30,566 nucleotides of DNA from UBA6120 sp035361955 (GCA_035361955.1 DAOSDC010000016.1:1-30566), one strand, 5' to 3'; counted from the first letter of the stretch, positions 6,634-14,693 are shown. Notes: generated by a model from the letters alone, not told the origin. Numbers and translations are program-made.

Positions 6634-7269
6634 ATGAACGGCAAAGTCGTACCTAAGTGGCGACGCGTCATTAATGGCGTTTTTCAAACGCTGTTCATCT
6701 TTTTCATCATTGCCGGAGGATTAGTCATTTTCCACAATGTCTATTACACTCCGGTTAAAATCGTTGGCCGTTCGATGGAACCAACGCTTGAAGACTCGCA
6801 ATTTGGCGTGATGGACACCCATTCGTGGCGGATTGATCGCATCGAACGGTTTGACATCGTCATCGTGCAACCTTCACTCAGCGTCGATAAATTTATCATT
6901 AAACGCGTGATTGGCTTACCAGGCGAACGGGTCGTGCTTGATGGGAATGGCGAATTGTATATCAATAGCACCCATATCAATCAATCTTTCATTGCCCGCG
7001 ATCCGTATTTGCTCGATACCTGCTCATCAACCTCAAGCATCGGGTGCTATAACTCGATTACGCTCGCGGACGATCAATTTTACGTTTTAGGCGACAATCG
7101 TGGCAATTCTTACGACTCGCGCGCGATGGGCGTTTTTAATAAAACACAACTCGTCGGTGTGCTGTTTTCAATCGAAGGAGTATGCGAATCCAATGGTGAT
7201 ACCTCAGAACCTGGCGTTAGTCTGCAAACTTGCGCCATTAGGAATTATCATTGGCCGAAGTTTTTCTAA
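6634..7269 (+). CDS. lepB: Type I signal peptidase
   Basis: Membrane-anchored serine protease that removes signal peptides from exported proteins. The 211-residue product has one N-terminal membrane anchor (about 17-33), then box B GRSMEPTL with catalytic Ser47, box D IIKRVIGLPGE with catalytic Lys90, and box E LGDNRGNSYDSR (152-163). This is the Gram-positive SipS-like layout. Unusual for a Firmicutes enzyme are four cysteines in the external domain, at 130 and 138 (TCSSTSSIGC) and at 184 and 200. Their spacing suggests two disulfide-stabilised loops. Spacing to rbgA is only three bases, so the two form an operon. In Bacillus the equivalent position between rplS and ylqF does hold a signal-peptidase gene in some relatives. 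Confidence 0.94.
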   Translation: MNGKVVPKWRRVINGVFQTLFIFFIIAGGLVIFHNVYYTPVKIVGRSMEPTLEDSQFGVMDTHSWRIDRIERFDIVIVQPSLSVDKFIIKRVIGLPGERVVLDGNGELYINSTHINQSFIARDPYLLDTCSSTSSIGCYNSITLADDQFYVLGDNRGNSYDSRAMGVFNKTQLVGVLFSIEGVCESNGDTSEPGVSLQTCAIRNYHWPKFF

Positions 7270-7272
7270 ACC

Positions 7273-8115
7273 ATGAATGGTAACAACAAGCCGATCCACT
7301 GGTATCCGGGGCACATGGCCGTCGCCACACGTGAGATTGAGAAACATCTGAAAATCGTCGACATGATCATTGAGCTGATTGATGCAAGAGCACCCATTAG
7401 TTCCCGTCACCCGTTTTTGGCCAACTATTCGGGCGCAAAGAGCCACCTCATTGTCATGAGCAAAACCGATTTGGCTGATCCGCGCGTCACCAGTCGCTGG
7501 GAAATATATTTCAAAGAACGAAAATTACCACTGGTTACCGTTGATTTACAAAGTCGCCTGTCAGCTCCAATTATCGTCAGTCGTGCCTTAGAAATTAGCC
7601 GGGGCGTAATTGAACGACAGATAGCCAAAGGCATGAAGCCGCAACCGATTCGGGCGATGGTCATTGGCATTCCTAACGTCGGCAAATCGACGCTGATAAA
7701 TTTGTTAGCCCACAAAAGCGCCGCCGAAGTCAGTGACCGGCCGGGTGTAACTCGGGCACCGCAATGGATTAAACCTAACAATAAGCTGTGGCTATTAGAT
7801 ACACCTGGTGTTTTGCCAATGAATTACAACTTGCAATTGACGGCGCTACACTTGGCGGCGATCGGCTCGATTCGACGCGATATTTTGCCGCTCGAAGACA
7901 TCAGTTCTTACCTATATAAATATATTCGCACTAATTATCCGAAGTATTTGGAAAAATATCTTGATGCCAATCCAGCCCCAGACTATCAAATGTTCCTGCA
8001 ACAAGTCGCCACGCGCTTTGGTTTGATTGACGATGTCAAAAAAGCCGCGATTCGGTTTTATGATGACTTTAAAAGCGGCAAAATCGGACGGATTACGCTT
8101 GAGGTCGCCTATTAA
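7273..8115 (+). CDS. rbgA: Ribosome biogenesis GTPase RbgA/YlqF
   Basis: Circularly permuted GTPase needed for late assembly of the 50S subunit. The 280-residue protein begins IHWYPGHMAVATREI, the family's N-terminal signature. The permuted motif order is visible: G4 SKTD (63-66), then G1 GIPNVGKS (132-139), then G2 in the RPGVTR region and G3 DTPG (176-179). A C-terminal ANTAR-like helical region that binds rRNA follows. The first residue of G4 is Ser where Asn is usual. The stop overlaps the rnhB start as TAATG, and ylqF-rnhB is the Bacillus order. Confidence 0.95.
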   Translation: MNGNNKPIHWYPGHMAVATREIEKHLKIVDMIIELIDARAPISSRHPFLANYSGAKSHLIVMSKTDLADPRVTSRWEIYFKERKLPLVTVDLQSRLSAPIIVSRALEISRGVIERQIAKGMKPQPIRAMVIGIPNVGKSTLINLLAHKSAAEVSDRPGVTRAPQWIKPNNKLWLLDTPGVLPMNYNLQLTALHLAAIGSIRRDILPLEDISSYLYKYIRTNYPKYLEKYLDANPAPDYQMFLQQVATRFGLIDDVKKAAIRFYDDFKSGKIGRITLEVAY

Positions 8116-8720
8116 TGCCACTGACATATCAAGATAAAGCCGAATTCGCTTCTTTTAAGCATATCGCCGGTATTGATGAGGCTGGCCGTGGTCCATGGGC
8201 GGGGCCCGTCGTCGCCAGCGCAGTAATTTTGCCGACTGGATACACGCATCCTGACATCAACGATTCCAAAACGATAAGCGAAGACCAACGTGAGCAATTA
8301 TTTAACATCATTATGAAAGATGCCCTAGCGGTAGGAATTGGCATTATCGATGCCCCAACGATCGACCGTACCAACATTTTAAAAGCGACGAAGCAGGCCA
8401 TGATGCAAGCGTTGGTGAATCTATCGGTGAAACCTGATTTCTTGCTCATCGATGCTGTCAAATTGGAACAAATCGATATTCCTCAACAGGCATTAATTAA
8501 AGGCGATGCCCTGGCGTTACCGATTGCCGCGGCTTCGATCATCGCCAAAGTTACCCGTGATCGCATCATGCGGGAATATCATAGGCACCATCCCGAATAT
8601 CGCTTCGATTTGCACAAAGGTTATGGGACTAAACGCCACCAAGCGGAATTAGACCAACATGGCCCCATACCTGATTGGCATCGTTTTTCATACCGACCAA
8701 TCAAGAAGTACGTTAAATAA
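8115..8720 (+). CDS. rnhB: Ribonuclease HII
   Basis: Type 2 RNase H that nicks at ribonucleotides in DNA and removes RNA from RNA-DNA hybrids. The 201-residue protein has the defining GIDEAGRGPWAGPVVASAVI motif, with metal-binding Asp21 and Glu22, then FLLIDAVKL with the third acidic residue and IAAASIIAKVTRDR. The C-terminal segment HKGYGTKRHQAELDQHGP is typical. Its start shares one base with the rbgA stop. The next gene follows after a 55-base gap. Confidence 0.96.
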   Translation: MPLTYQDKAEFASFKHIAGIDEAGRGPWAGPVVASAVILPTGYTHPDINDSKTISEDQREQLFNIIMKDALAVGIGIIDAPTIDRTNILKATKQAMMQALVNLSVKPDFLLIDAVKLEQIDIPQQALIKGDALALPIAAASIIAKVTRDRIMREYHRHHPEYRFDLHKGYGTKRHQAELDQHGPIPDWHRFSYRPIKKYVK

Positions 8721-8775
8721 AAACGACTAGATAATTTCAACACACCCTACTAAATAAGAAACGGGGTGATGACGA

Positions 8776-9609
8776 TTGATCAAAGGTCGCGATATTATTG
8801 TTCATCTAGCGATGAAATACGCCGGTGATTGGAATCGCATTTACGAGGCGATTAAGGCTAAGGAACCGGCAACGCCTGAAGAAATTGACGCTTCCATCGC
8901 CAAGATGACGTCAGAAGCGATTACGATTATCGACGATGATTATCCACAGCGACTCAAGCGCATATATAAACCGCCGTTCGTCCTTTTCTATCATGGCGAT
9001 AAAAGTCTGTTGTATCATCAAAATCATGTCTTAGCGGTCATCGGTAGCCGGCAACCATCGCTTTATGGGCAACAAATGACCAAAGCCATTGTCAAAGATC
9101 TCGTGGCCGAAGATGTCTTAATCGTCTCCGGTTTGGCCAAAGGAATTGATCATCTATCACACCAAGCCGCTATCGCTAGCGGTGGGAAAACGATTGCCGT
9201 TCTCGGTAGTGGCATTAATCGCGTTTATCCGCTTGAAACAATGGAAACATACATGATAATGAAAAAACGGCAACTCATCATCAGTGAGTATCCGGGTGAT
9301 ACGGTACCAAATAAAGACAATTTTCCGTGGCGCAATCGCATTATCGCTGGTCTTTCCGAATCGGTATTCGTGACCGAGGCTCGAAAACGATCGGGCACGC
9401 TGATAACGGTTGGCTATGCCTTATATTTAGGAAAAGATGTTTATATGCTGCCCCATCCGGCCAATATCGAGAATAGCGGCAATCGGCTCATCCGCGATGG
9501 AGCGATACTAGTCGAATCAGCCGCTGACATCATTGAAGAAATGGGTAAAGTCGTGCGCGAACACGAGGATGAAAAAGGGGCTAAAGATTTACCAAAAAGT
9601 TTTATTTAA
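8776..9609 (+). CDS. dprA: DNA-processing protein DprA/Smf
   Basis: RecA-loading, single-stranded-DNA-binding protein of natural transformation, also widely kept in bacteria without known competence. The 277-residue protein has a Rossmann-like core with VIGSRQPS, LIVSGLAKGIDHLSHQAAI, TIAVLGSGINRVYP, the FPWRNRIIAGLS signature and EARKRSGTLITVGYAL. The N-terminal region is short, and the extreme C-terminus lacks a clear winged helix, ending in a charged tail. The start is a TTG at 8776, chosen because GGGGTG (8763-8768) lies seven bases before it and no in-frame ATG fits the family start. That ribosome-binding site could pair with CACCC at 8743-8747. dprA before topA is the Bacillus order. Confidence 0.94.
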   Translation: MIKGRDIIVHLAMKYAGDWNRIYEAIKAKEPATPEEIDASIAKMTSEAITIIDDDYPQRLKRIYKPPFVLFYHGDKSLLYHQNHVLAVIGSRQPSLYGQQMTKAIVKDLVAEDVLIVSGLAKGIDHLSHQAAIASGGKTIAVLGSGINRVYPLETMETYMIMKKRQLIISEYPGDTVPNKDNFPWRNRIIAGLSESVFVTEARKRSGTLITVGYALYLGKDVYMLPHPANIENSGNRLIRDGAILVESAADIIEEMGKVVREHEDEKGAKDLPKSFI

Positions 9610-9620
9610 TATTAAATAAA
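9601..9620. repeat. Perfect 20-base AT-only palindrome over the dprA stop codon
   Basis: TTTATTTAAT is followed directly by its reverse complement ATTAAATAAA, with no spacer. The dprA stop TAA is at 9607-9609. There is no T-run, so it is not a normal terminator. It may be a protein-binding palindrome, an easily melted site, or chance in an AT-rich junction. Confidence 0.6.
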
Positions 9621-9644
9621 GGATAAGGGCGCTGTTTATATCGA

Positions 9645-9674
9645 TTGACAATCCGTATTTCGCAGTGATAATTA
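9645..9674 (+). promoter_or_regulatory. Promoter of topA-xerC
   Basis: A perfect -35 TTGACA (9645-9650) is followed after 18 bases by -10 TAATTA (9669-9674), preceded by an extended-10-like TG at 9666-9667. The ribosome-binding site AGGAG of topA follows at 9685-9689. Confidence 0.7.
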
Positions 9675-9694
9675 CATAATCGATAGGAGCAGCC

Positions 9695-11689
9695 ATGAAA
9701 AGTTTAGTCATTGTTGAATCACCGACGAAACGCAAAACGATCGGTAAATATTTAAAAGATTTGGAAGGCGACTTCGAAGTCGAAGCCTCAATTGGCCATA
9801 TTCGCGATTTGGCGACTTCTGGTAAAGACGGCTTAGGCGTCGACACTGAAAATGGGTTTAAACCACGATATGTCATTAGTAAATCGAAAACGCAAGTCGT
9901 CGAAACGTTAAAGAAAGCCGTCAAGAAATCGGGCGAAGTCATCTTGGCAACCGACCCAGACCGCGAAGGCGAAGCGATTGCTTGGCATTTAGCGGAAGTG
10001 CTCGGGCTTGATGTGAATACGACCAAGCGCATCGAATTCCACGAAATCACGCGCGATTCGATTCTTTCAGCCATGGCCAACCCACGCACGATTGACATCG
10101 ATATGAAAGCGTCCCAAGAGACACGTCGCATCTTCGACCGCATCAGCGGTTTTAAGTTATCGAAATTGCTCCAAAAGAAAATCAAATCGCGTTCGGCTGG
10201 ACGCGTACAATCGGTATCGTTAAAAATGATCGTCGACCGTGAACGGGAAATCGAAGCATTCGTGCCGGAAGAGTATTGGACGCTACAAGTCGACATAAAA
10301 GCCGACGATAAGCACATTGCTTTATCTTTGTCAAAAGTCGATGGCAAAAAACCCGAATTGAGTAATGGGCAGCAAGCAGATGAGCTTTTGGCGAGATTGG
10401 GCGAGCGTATCCAACTAATCGATATTAAGAAAACAACGAAAAAACGGGAATCAAAACCACCGTTTAAAACATCGACGTTGCAACAAGAAGCGGCCAACAA
10501 ATTCAAATTTGACACCAGCCGCACGAGCCGAGTGGCCCATCAACTTTACGAAGGTGTTCAAATCGGCGACGAACTAGTTGGTTTGATTACCTACATCCGC
10601 ACCGACTCCGTTCGCTTGTCCGAATCTTATATTAACCGCGCTCGAAATTTCATCAAAGAAACATATGGCGAAAAATACATCGGCAGTGGCCACAAGGTCA
10701 AATCGGGCCTCTTAGCCCAGGACGCCCATGAAGCGATTCGTCCCACGGGTAATCACCGAACGCCTGAAAGCATTCGTAGTTATCTTAGTCCGGACCAATT
10801 CAAACTATACCAATTAATATACAATCGTACGCTCGCCAGTTTGATGCCCGACAAAATCGATGAGGTCATCACCTATACGTTCGCTGATAACGGCGTGACG
10901 TTTACAACCGACAGCGTTGCCACCGTGTTCGACGGTTTCACACGCGTCTATTTTGACAAAGAAGAAGACGAATCAAAAAAATTACCACCGTTGGCACTGA
11001 ATGAATTTTATCGCTATGCCACCAAAAACTCGAAACAAAACTTCACGAATCCGCCTCCGCGCCTATCGGAAGCGAAACTTGTCGAGGAAATGGAGAAAAA
11101 CGGCATCGGGCGCCCATCGACTTACGCTTCGACGATTGCCACACTGAAAAAACGCGATTACGTGACTGCCAAAAGTGGTGTGTTGACCCCGACGCAACAA
11201 GGAAAATGTACTGTCCAATATTTAGAACTTTATTTTAAGGATTTCATTAATCCGACGTTTACCGCCAACATGGAAAAACAACTCGACGAAGTTCAAGACG
11301 GCAATAATTCAGCGGTGGAAATACTATCATCGTTTTATGATGGTCTATTGAATTCGATTGGGCAAGCAGGCGAGTTGCCGAACCTGGCCGCTTGTCAAAA
11401 AGATGTCGGTGAATGTCCACTTTGCCATCAAGGTCGCCTGATTGAGAAAAAGGGTCGCTTTGGTGCTTTCATCGCCTGTTCGCGCTTTCCCGAATGCAAA
11501 TACATCCACAAACAGCCGAAACCGGAAGCGATTCGTCTTGGGCGCCCTTGCCCTAAATGCGGCAAGGAACTATTAATTCGCTATTCCGATAAACGCAAAT
11601 CATATTTCATCGCATGCTCCAGTTTCCCCAAATGCAAATACACGGAACCTCTATCTGAAGAACTGCAGCAAAAGTATGTGAAGAAATGA
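9695..11689 (+). CDS. topA: DNA topoisomerase I
   Basis: Type IA topoisomerase that relaxes negative supercoils behind transcription and replication forks. The 664-residue protein starts with the Toprim domain (KSLVIVESPTKRKTIGKYL, with metal-binding DPDREGE at 87-93). The catalytic tyrosine is Tyr300 in GLITYIRTDS, and AQDAHEAIRPT and GIGRPSTYASTI are in place. The C-terminus carries two Cys4 zinc-ribbon repeats, starting CPLC and CPKC, each with a paired FIACSRFPECKY-like end. The ATG at 9695 has AGGAG five bases upstream. The stop overlaps the xerC start (ATGA). In Bacillus trmFO lies between topA and the recombinase; it is missing here. Confidence 0.97.
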   Translation: MKSLVIVESPTKRKTIGKYLKDLEGDFEVEASIGHIRDLATSGKDGLGVDTENGFKPRYVISKSKTQVVETLKKAVKKSGEVILATDPDREGEAIAWHLAEVLGLDVNTTKRIEFHEITRDSILSAMANPRTIDIDMKASQETRRIFDRISGFKLSKLLQKKIKSRSAGRVQSVSLKMIVDREREIEAFVPEEYWTLQVDIKADDKHIALSLSKVDGKKPELSNGQQADELLARLGERIQLIDIKKTTKKRESKPPFKTSTLQQEAANKFKFDTSRTSRVAHQLYEGVQIGDELVGLITYIRTDSVRLSESYINRARNFIKETYGEKYIGSGHKVKSGLLAQDAHEAIRPTGNHRTPESIRSYLSPDQFKLYQLIYNRTLASLMPDKIDEVITYTFADNGVTFTTDSVATVFDGFTRVYFDKEEDESKKLPPLALNEFYRYATKNSKQNFTNPPPRLSEAKLVEEMEKNGIGRPSTYASTIATLKKRDYVTAKSGVLTPTQQGKCTVQYLELYFKDFINPTFTANMEKQLDEVQDGNNSAVEILSSFYDGLLNSIGQAGELPNLAACQKDVGECPLCHQGRLIEKKGRFGAFIACSRFPECKYIHKQPKPEAIRLGRPCPKCGKELLIRYSDKRKSYFIACSSFPKCKYTEPLSEELQQKYVKK

Positions 11690-12597
11690 ATCGGACCACG
11701 GCTGAATTCTTAGAATATTTAACTCATCAACGCAAGTTTTCACCCAAAACGGTGCAAAGTTATCAACTCGACGTGGAACGCTTTTACGAATATTTGCACT
11801 CCGTCTCCAAACGTGATGACCACGTCGATTTGGCGACGATTCGCGATTTTTTGATGAGTGAGCGGCAGCATGGCGTCGGTAAACGCAGCTTAAAACGACG
11901 CTTATCAGGACTGCGCCATTATTATGAGTATTTACGTGATCACGGCCATGTCAAGTCGAATCCGTTCAAACTCATATCGTCGCCTAAAGCCGGCAGCAAG
12001 CTTCCGCAAATATTATTCATTGAACAAATCGAGTGGATCATCAAAGCGTGCAAAGAGCGGACTGATGAGCTCGCCTTGCGCGACACCGCTTTACTTGAAT
12101 TGTTGTATACGTCGGGATTACGCGTCAGCGAAGTCGTCTCATTGACGTTACAAGACGTTGATTTGCGTGGTCGGATGATGCGTGTGCTCGGCAAAGGCAA
12201 CAAACAGCGGCTCGTGCCACTATCGCATAGCGCCCAAGCCTCGATCGGTGAATATTTGCTAACGCTAAGACCGCTGCTTTATGAGCGAAATGCCGAAAAA
12301 GCGAAATCGACTTTATTCTTATCGCAAATTGGGACACCGTTGACGACCCGCGGACTCCAATACATATTGCACAGCATCGAAAAGAAAACGCATATATATC
12401 TCAATCTGCATCCCCATAAACTACGCCATTCGTTTGCGACGCATCTATTAGAAAACGGCGCTGACTTACGCACGATCCAAGAACTACTGGGTCATGCTTC
12501 GATTGCCACGACGCAAGTGTATACCCATGTCACTAGCGAAGCGATGCAAAAAGCCTATCAAGCCGCGCATCCCCGCGCGAGCAAAAACAAAAAGTAA
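11686..12597 (+). CDS. xerC: Tyrosine recombinase XerC
   Basis: Site-specific recombinase that, with a XerD partner, resolves chromosome dimers at dif. The 303-residue protein has the N-terminal SAM-like core-binding domain (about 1-90) and the catalytic domain with the full set of active residues: Arg146 (SGLRVSE), Lys170 (GKGNKQR), His244 and Arg247 (HPHKLRHSF), His270 (LLGHAS) and Tyr279 (VYTHV). Position directly after topA matches codV/xerC of Bacillus and argues for the housekeeping role, not an integrase of a mobile element. It overlaps topA by four bases and is followed by a terminator. Confidence 0.93.
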   Translation: MNRTTAEFLEYLTHQRKFSPKTVQSYQLDVERFYEYLHSVSKRDDHVDLATIRDFLMSERQHGVGKRSLKRRLSGLRHYYEYLRDHGHVKSNPFKLISSPKAGSKLPQILFIEQIEWIIKACKERTDELALRDTALLELLYTSGLRVSEVVSLTLQDVDLRGRMMRVLGKGNKQRLVPLSHSAQASIGEYLLTLRPLLYERNAEKAKSTLFLSQIGTPLTTRGLQYILHSIEKKTHIYLNLHPHKLRHSFATHLLENGADLRTIQELLGHASIATTQVYTHVTSEAMQKAYQAAHPRASKNKK

Positions 12598-12615
12598 AGC
12601 CAATGTTACTACGTA

Positions 12616-12644
12616 AAAGACGCATGATGACGGTGCGTTTTTCG
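12616..12644 (+). terminator. Intrinsic terminator of topA-xerC
   Basis: AAAGACGCA (12616-12624) pairs with TGCGTTTTT (12634-12642), including one G-U pair, around a 9-base loop. The 3' arm merges into the T-run. It ends directly where the -35 of the rpsB promoter begins. Confidence 0.75.
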
Positions 12645-12673
12645 TTTACAAGAAAATGTTGCTGTGGTAAAAT
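12645..12673 (+). promoter_or_regulatory. Promoter of rpsB-tsf
   Basis: -35 TTTACA (12645-12650) and -10 TAAAAT (12668-12673) have a 17-base spacer. An extended-10 TG sits at 12665-12666, with one base before the -10. The predicted start near 12680 gives a leader of more than 110 bases before rpsB. Confidence 0.75.
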
Positions 12674-12680
12674 TACTTGG

Positions 12681-12751
12681 CTCTAGCGATAGAGACAACA
12701 CACATCGCCGATTCAACGTCCGCGTCTACTAACTAAGTTAGTAGGGGCGTT
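12681..12751 (+). promoter_or_regulatory. Structured 5' leader of rpsB-tsf
   Basis: The untranslated leader holds two clear hairpins. The first is CTCTA (12681-12685) with TAGAG (12690-12694) closing a GCGA tetraloop of the GNRA type. The second is AACGTCC (12715-12721) with GGGCGTT (12745-12751), a 4-base bulge, then the perfect stem CTACTAAC (12726-12733) with GTTAGTAG (12737-12744) and a TAA triloop. No T-run follows, so it is not a simple terminator. ACAAC after the first hairpin could also pair with GTTGT at the foot of the second. Feedback control of rpsB-tsf by S2 is known in Escherichia coli; a similar role here is inference. Confidence 0.55.
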
Positions 12752-12793
12752 GTTAGAAACGATGGAGGGTACAACAAAAAGGAGGATTCACCC

Positions 12794-13789
12794 ATGAGTG
12801 AACAAGAAAAGGAAGTCGTCACCCCGACTCCAGAAGAATCGATGGAAAGCGTCGTTCCGCAAACGAACGAGCCGATCATCACCATGAAGAAGTTAGCCGC
12901 GGCTGGTGTCCAATACGGTCATCAAACGCGCAAATGGAACCCCAAAATGGCGCCATTCATCTACGGTGCCCATAACGGCATCTACATCGTCGACTTGAAG
13001 AAGACGGTGACCAAAATCGAAGAAGCTTATCTCACATTAAAGAAAATCGTCGAAGAGGGCGGCAAGGTCCTATTCGTCGGCACCAAAAAGCAAGTTCAAG
13101 AACTCGTTAAGGAAGAAGCGCTGCGCTCCGGCTCATTTTACATTAACAACCGCTGGCTCGGCGGCACTTTAACTAATTTCCGGACGATTTTAGGACGTAT
13201 TCGTTACCTTAAAGATCTTGAAAAACAAGAAGATGATGGCACGTTTGACATTCTTCCCAAGAAAGAAGTCAGCGGGCTGCGCAAACTAAAAGAAAAACTA
13301 TTAAAGAACCTCGAAGGCATTAAAGAAATCAAGCGGACCCCGCAAGCGGTGTTCGTCGTCGATCCGATGGTCGATCATAACGCCGTCAGCGAAGCCAAGA
13401 AACTTGGCATTCCCGTGTTTGGAATTATTGACACCAATGCCGACCCTGACTTAGTCGACTTCCCGATTCCGGGCAACGACGATGCCGTCGGTAGCGTCCG
13501 CATCATTCTCCAAGTCATGGCCGATGCCGTGGTTGAAGCCAAAGGCGGCTTGCCCGTCGTCGCTTATACCAAGGACGAAGAATTCCTTGATCGTTATGCG
13601 GCACTCAAAGCCGAAACGCGCGCTGCCAACGAAGAACGCCGCGCCCAAACCGCGCCGCGCTATGCGCAACCCGAAGAAGTCAAAATCGAAGTGAAAACCG
13701 AGACGCCGATCCGTAAGGAAAAAACGAGCTCAACCGCTAAAAAAGAAGTCGTCGTCGAAGAGAGTAGCGACGTCACCGAGGAGGAATAA
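12794..13789 (+). CDS. rpsB: 30S ribosomal protein S2 with N- and C-terminal extensions
   Basis: Small-subunit protein S2. The core is clear: ITMKKLAAAGVQYGHQTRKW, NPKMAPFIYGAHNGIYIVDL, NNRWLGGTLTNF, TPQAVFVVDP and GIPVFGIIDTNADPDLVDFP. At 331 residues it is much longer than the usual 230-260. An acidic N-terminal stretch of about 28 residues precedes the point where most S2 proteins start. A tail of roughly 60 residues after about 270 is rich in Glu, Lys, Thr and Arg. The start is supported by GGAGG at 12781-12785; an internal Met at residue 31 would give the standard start but lacks a good ribosome-binding site. It forms an operon with tsf, three bases away. Confidence 0.96.
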   Translation: MSEQEKEVVTPTPEESMESVVPQTNEPIITMKKLAAAGVQYGHQTRKWNPKMAPFIYGAHNGIYIVDLKKTVTKIEEAYLTLKKIVEEGGKVLFVGTKKQVQELVKEEALRSGSFYINNRWLGGTLTNFRTILGRIRYLKDLEKQEDDGTFDILPKKEVSGLRKLKEKLLKNLEGIKEIKRTPQAVFVVDPMVDHNAVSEAKKLGIPVFGIIDTNADPDLVDFPIPGNDDAVGSVRIILQVMADAVVEAKGGLPVVAYTKDEEFLDRYAALKAETRAANEERRAQTAPRYAQPEEVKIEVKTETPIRKEKTSSTAKKEVVVEESSDVTEEE

Positions 13790-13792
13790 TCG

Positions 13793-14662
13793 ATGTCACA
13801 AATCATTGAACTCATTAAAGAATTACGCGAACGCACTGGCGCTGGCATGATGGATTGCAAACGAGCGCTGGAAGCCAGCGACCTCGACATCCCCCGCGCG
13901 CTTGATTGGCTCCGCGAAAAAGGCATCACCAAAGCCGCCAGTAAATCAGCTCGTATTGCCGCCGAAGGCATTACCCATGTCGTCAGCGAAGGTAACAAAC
14001 GTTTAATCATTGAAGTTAATTGCGAAACCGACTTTGTCGCCCGAGGCGACGCCTTCATCAATCTAGTCGACGCCATCGCCAAGATGCTCCTCAAAGACGG
14101 CATCACCTCAATTGAGGCCGCCAAAGAAAGCGCCACGCCATTAATTACTGAAGCGACGATGAAAATCGGAGAAAAAATCGATCTGCGGCGCTTTGAAGTT
14201 TACGAAGCCACAGCTGGACAAGTCGTCGGATCATATATCCACATGAATGGCAAATACTCTTCGCTCGTATTAATGACCGGCGTTGACCAAACGTTTGTCA
14301 ACAATATGGCCATGCACATCACCGCGAATAATCCGCGCTTCGTCGACATGGATTCAATTCCAAGCGCCGATCGGCTCCACGAAGCCAAAATCCAACGTGA
14401 ACTGATGGCGCAAGATGAAAAGTTAAAGGGAAAACCCGAGGCCGCGCTTGAAAAGATTCTTGAAGGCAAAGTCAGCAAAACGTTCCGTGAGTTGACGCTA
14501 AGCGAACAAGCCTACCTGATGGATGAAGCGGGAGCCCTCGTTGGTTCCGTGCTTGCCAAAGTCGGTGGCCGCGTACTTAAATTCGTGCGTTACGCCGTAG
14601 GCGAGGGCATTGAAAAGCGTGCTGACAACTTCGCTGAAGAAGTCATGGCGCAAATAAAATAA
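13793..14662 (+). CDS. tsf: Translation elongation factor Ts
   Basis: Nucleotide-exchange factor for EF-Tu. The 289-residue protein begins with a UBA-like domain (MSQIIELIKELRERTGAGMM, then DCKRAL), followed by the core with the EF-Tu-contacting TDFVAR motif (79-84) and the KVG.....VRY-type C-terminal signature. The start has GAGGAGG just upstream, inside the last codons of rpsB. The pair rpsB-tsf is universal. The stop TAA lies at the foot of the terminator. Confidence 0.98.
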   Translation: MSQIIELIKELRERTGAGMMDCKRALEASDLDIPRALDWLREKGITKAASKSARIAAEGITHVVSEGNKRLIIEVNCETDFVARGDAFINLVDAIAKMLLKDGITSIEAAKESATPLITEATMKIGEKIDLRRFEVYEATAGQVVGSYIHMNGKYSSLVLMTGVDQTFVNNMAMHITANNPRFVDMDSIPSADRLHEAKIQRELMAQDEKLKGKPEAALEKILEGKVSKTFRELTLSEQAYLMDEAGALVGSVLAKVGGRVLKFVRYAVGEGIEKRADNFAEEVMAQIK

Positions 14663-14684
14663 CACTCTTTTGAGTGTTTTTTTT
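14661..14684 (+). terminator. Intrinsic terminator of rpsB-tsf
   Basis: AACACTC (14661-14667) pairs with GAGTGTT (14672-14678) around a TTTT loop, followed by a run of T to 14684. It begins at the tsf stop codon. Confidence 0.9.
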
Positions 14685-14687
14685 ATA

Positions 14688-14693
14688 TATAAT
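14688..14693 (+). promoter_or_regulatory. Candidate -10 box of pyrH-frr
   Basis: TATAAT follows the tsf terminator by four bases. The spacing leaves a very short leader containing the pyrH ribosome-binding site AGGAGAAGGAG (14694-14704). No -35 match is visible at 16-18 bases, where the terminator stem lies. Confidence 0.45.

Noticed and set aside
9589..10524. Long minus-strand ORF of 311 codons opposite topA
   Set aside because: It is rich in Ser and Cys without any recognisable motif and lies opposite a full topA gene with all catalytic motifs. It is a shadow of the topA codon pattern.
11686..12597. Tyrosine recombinase as the integrase of a mobile element
   Set aside because: It overlaps topA, has the XerC length and motifs, and occupies the position of codV/xerC in Firmicutes. 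It is a housekeeping gene.
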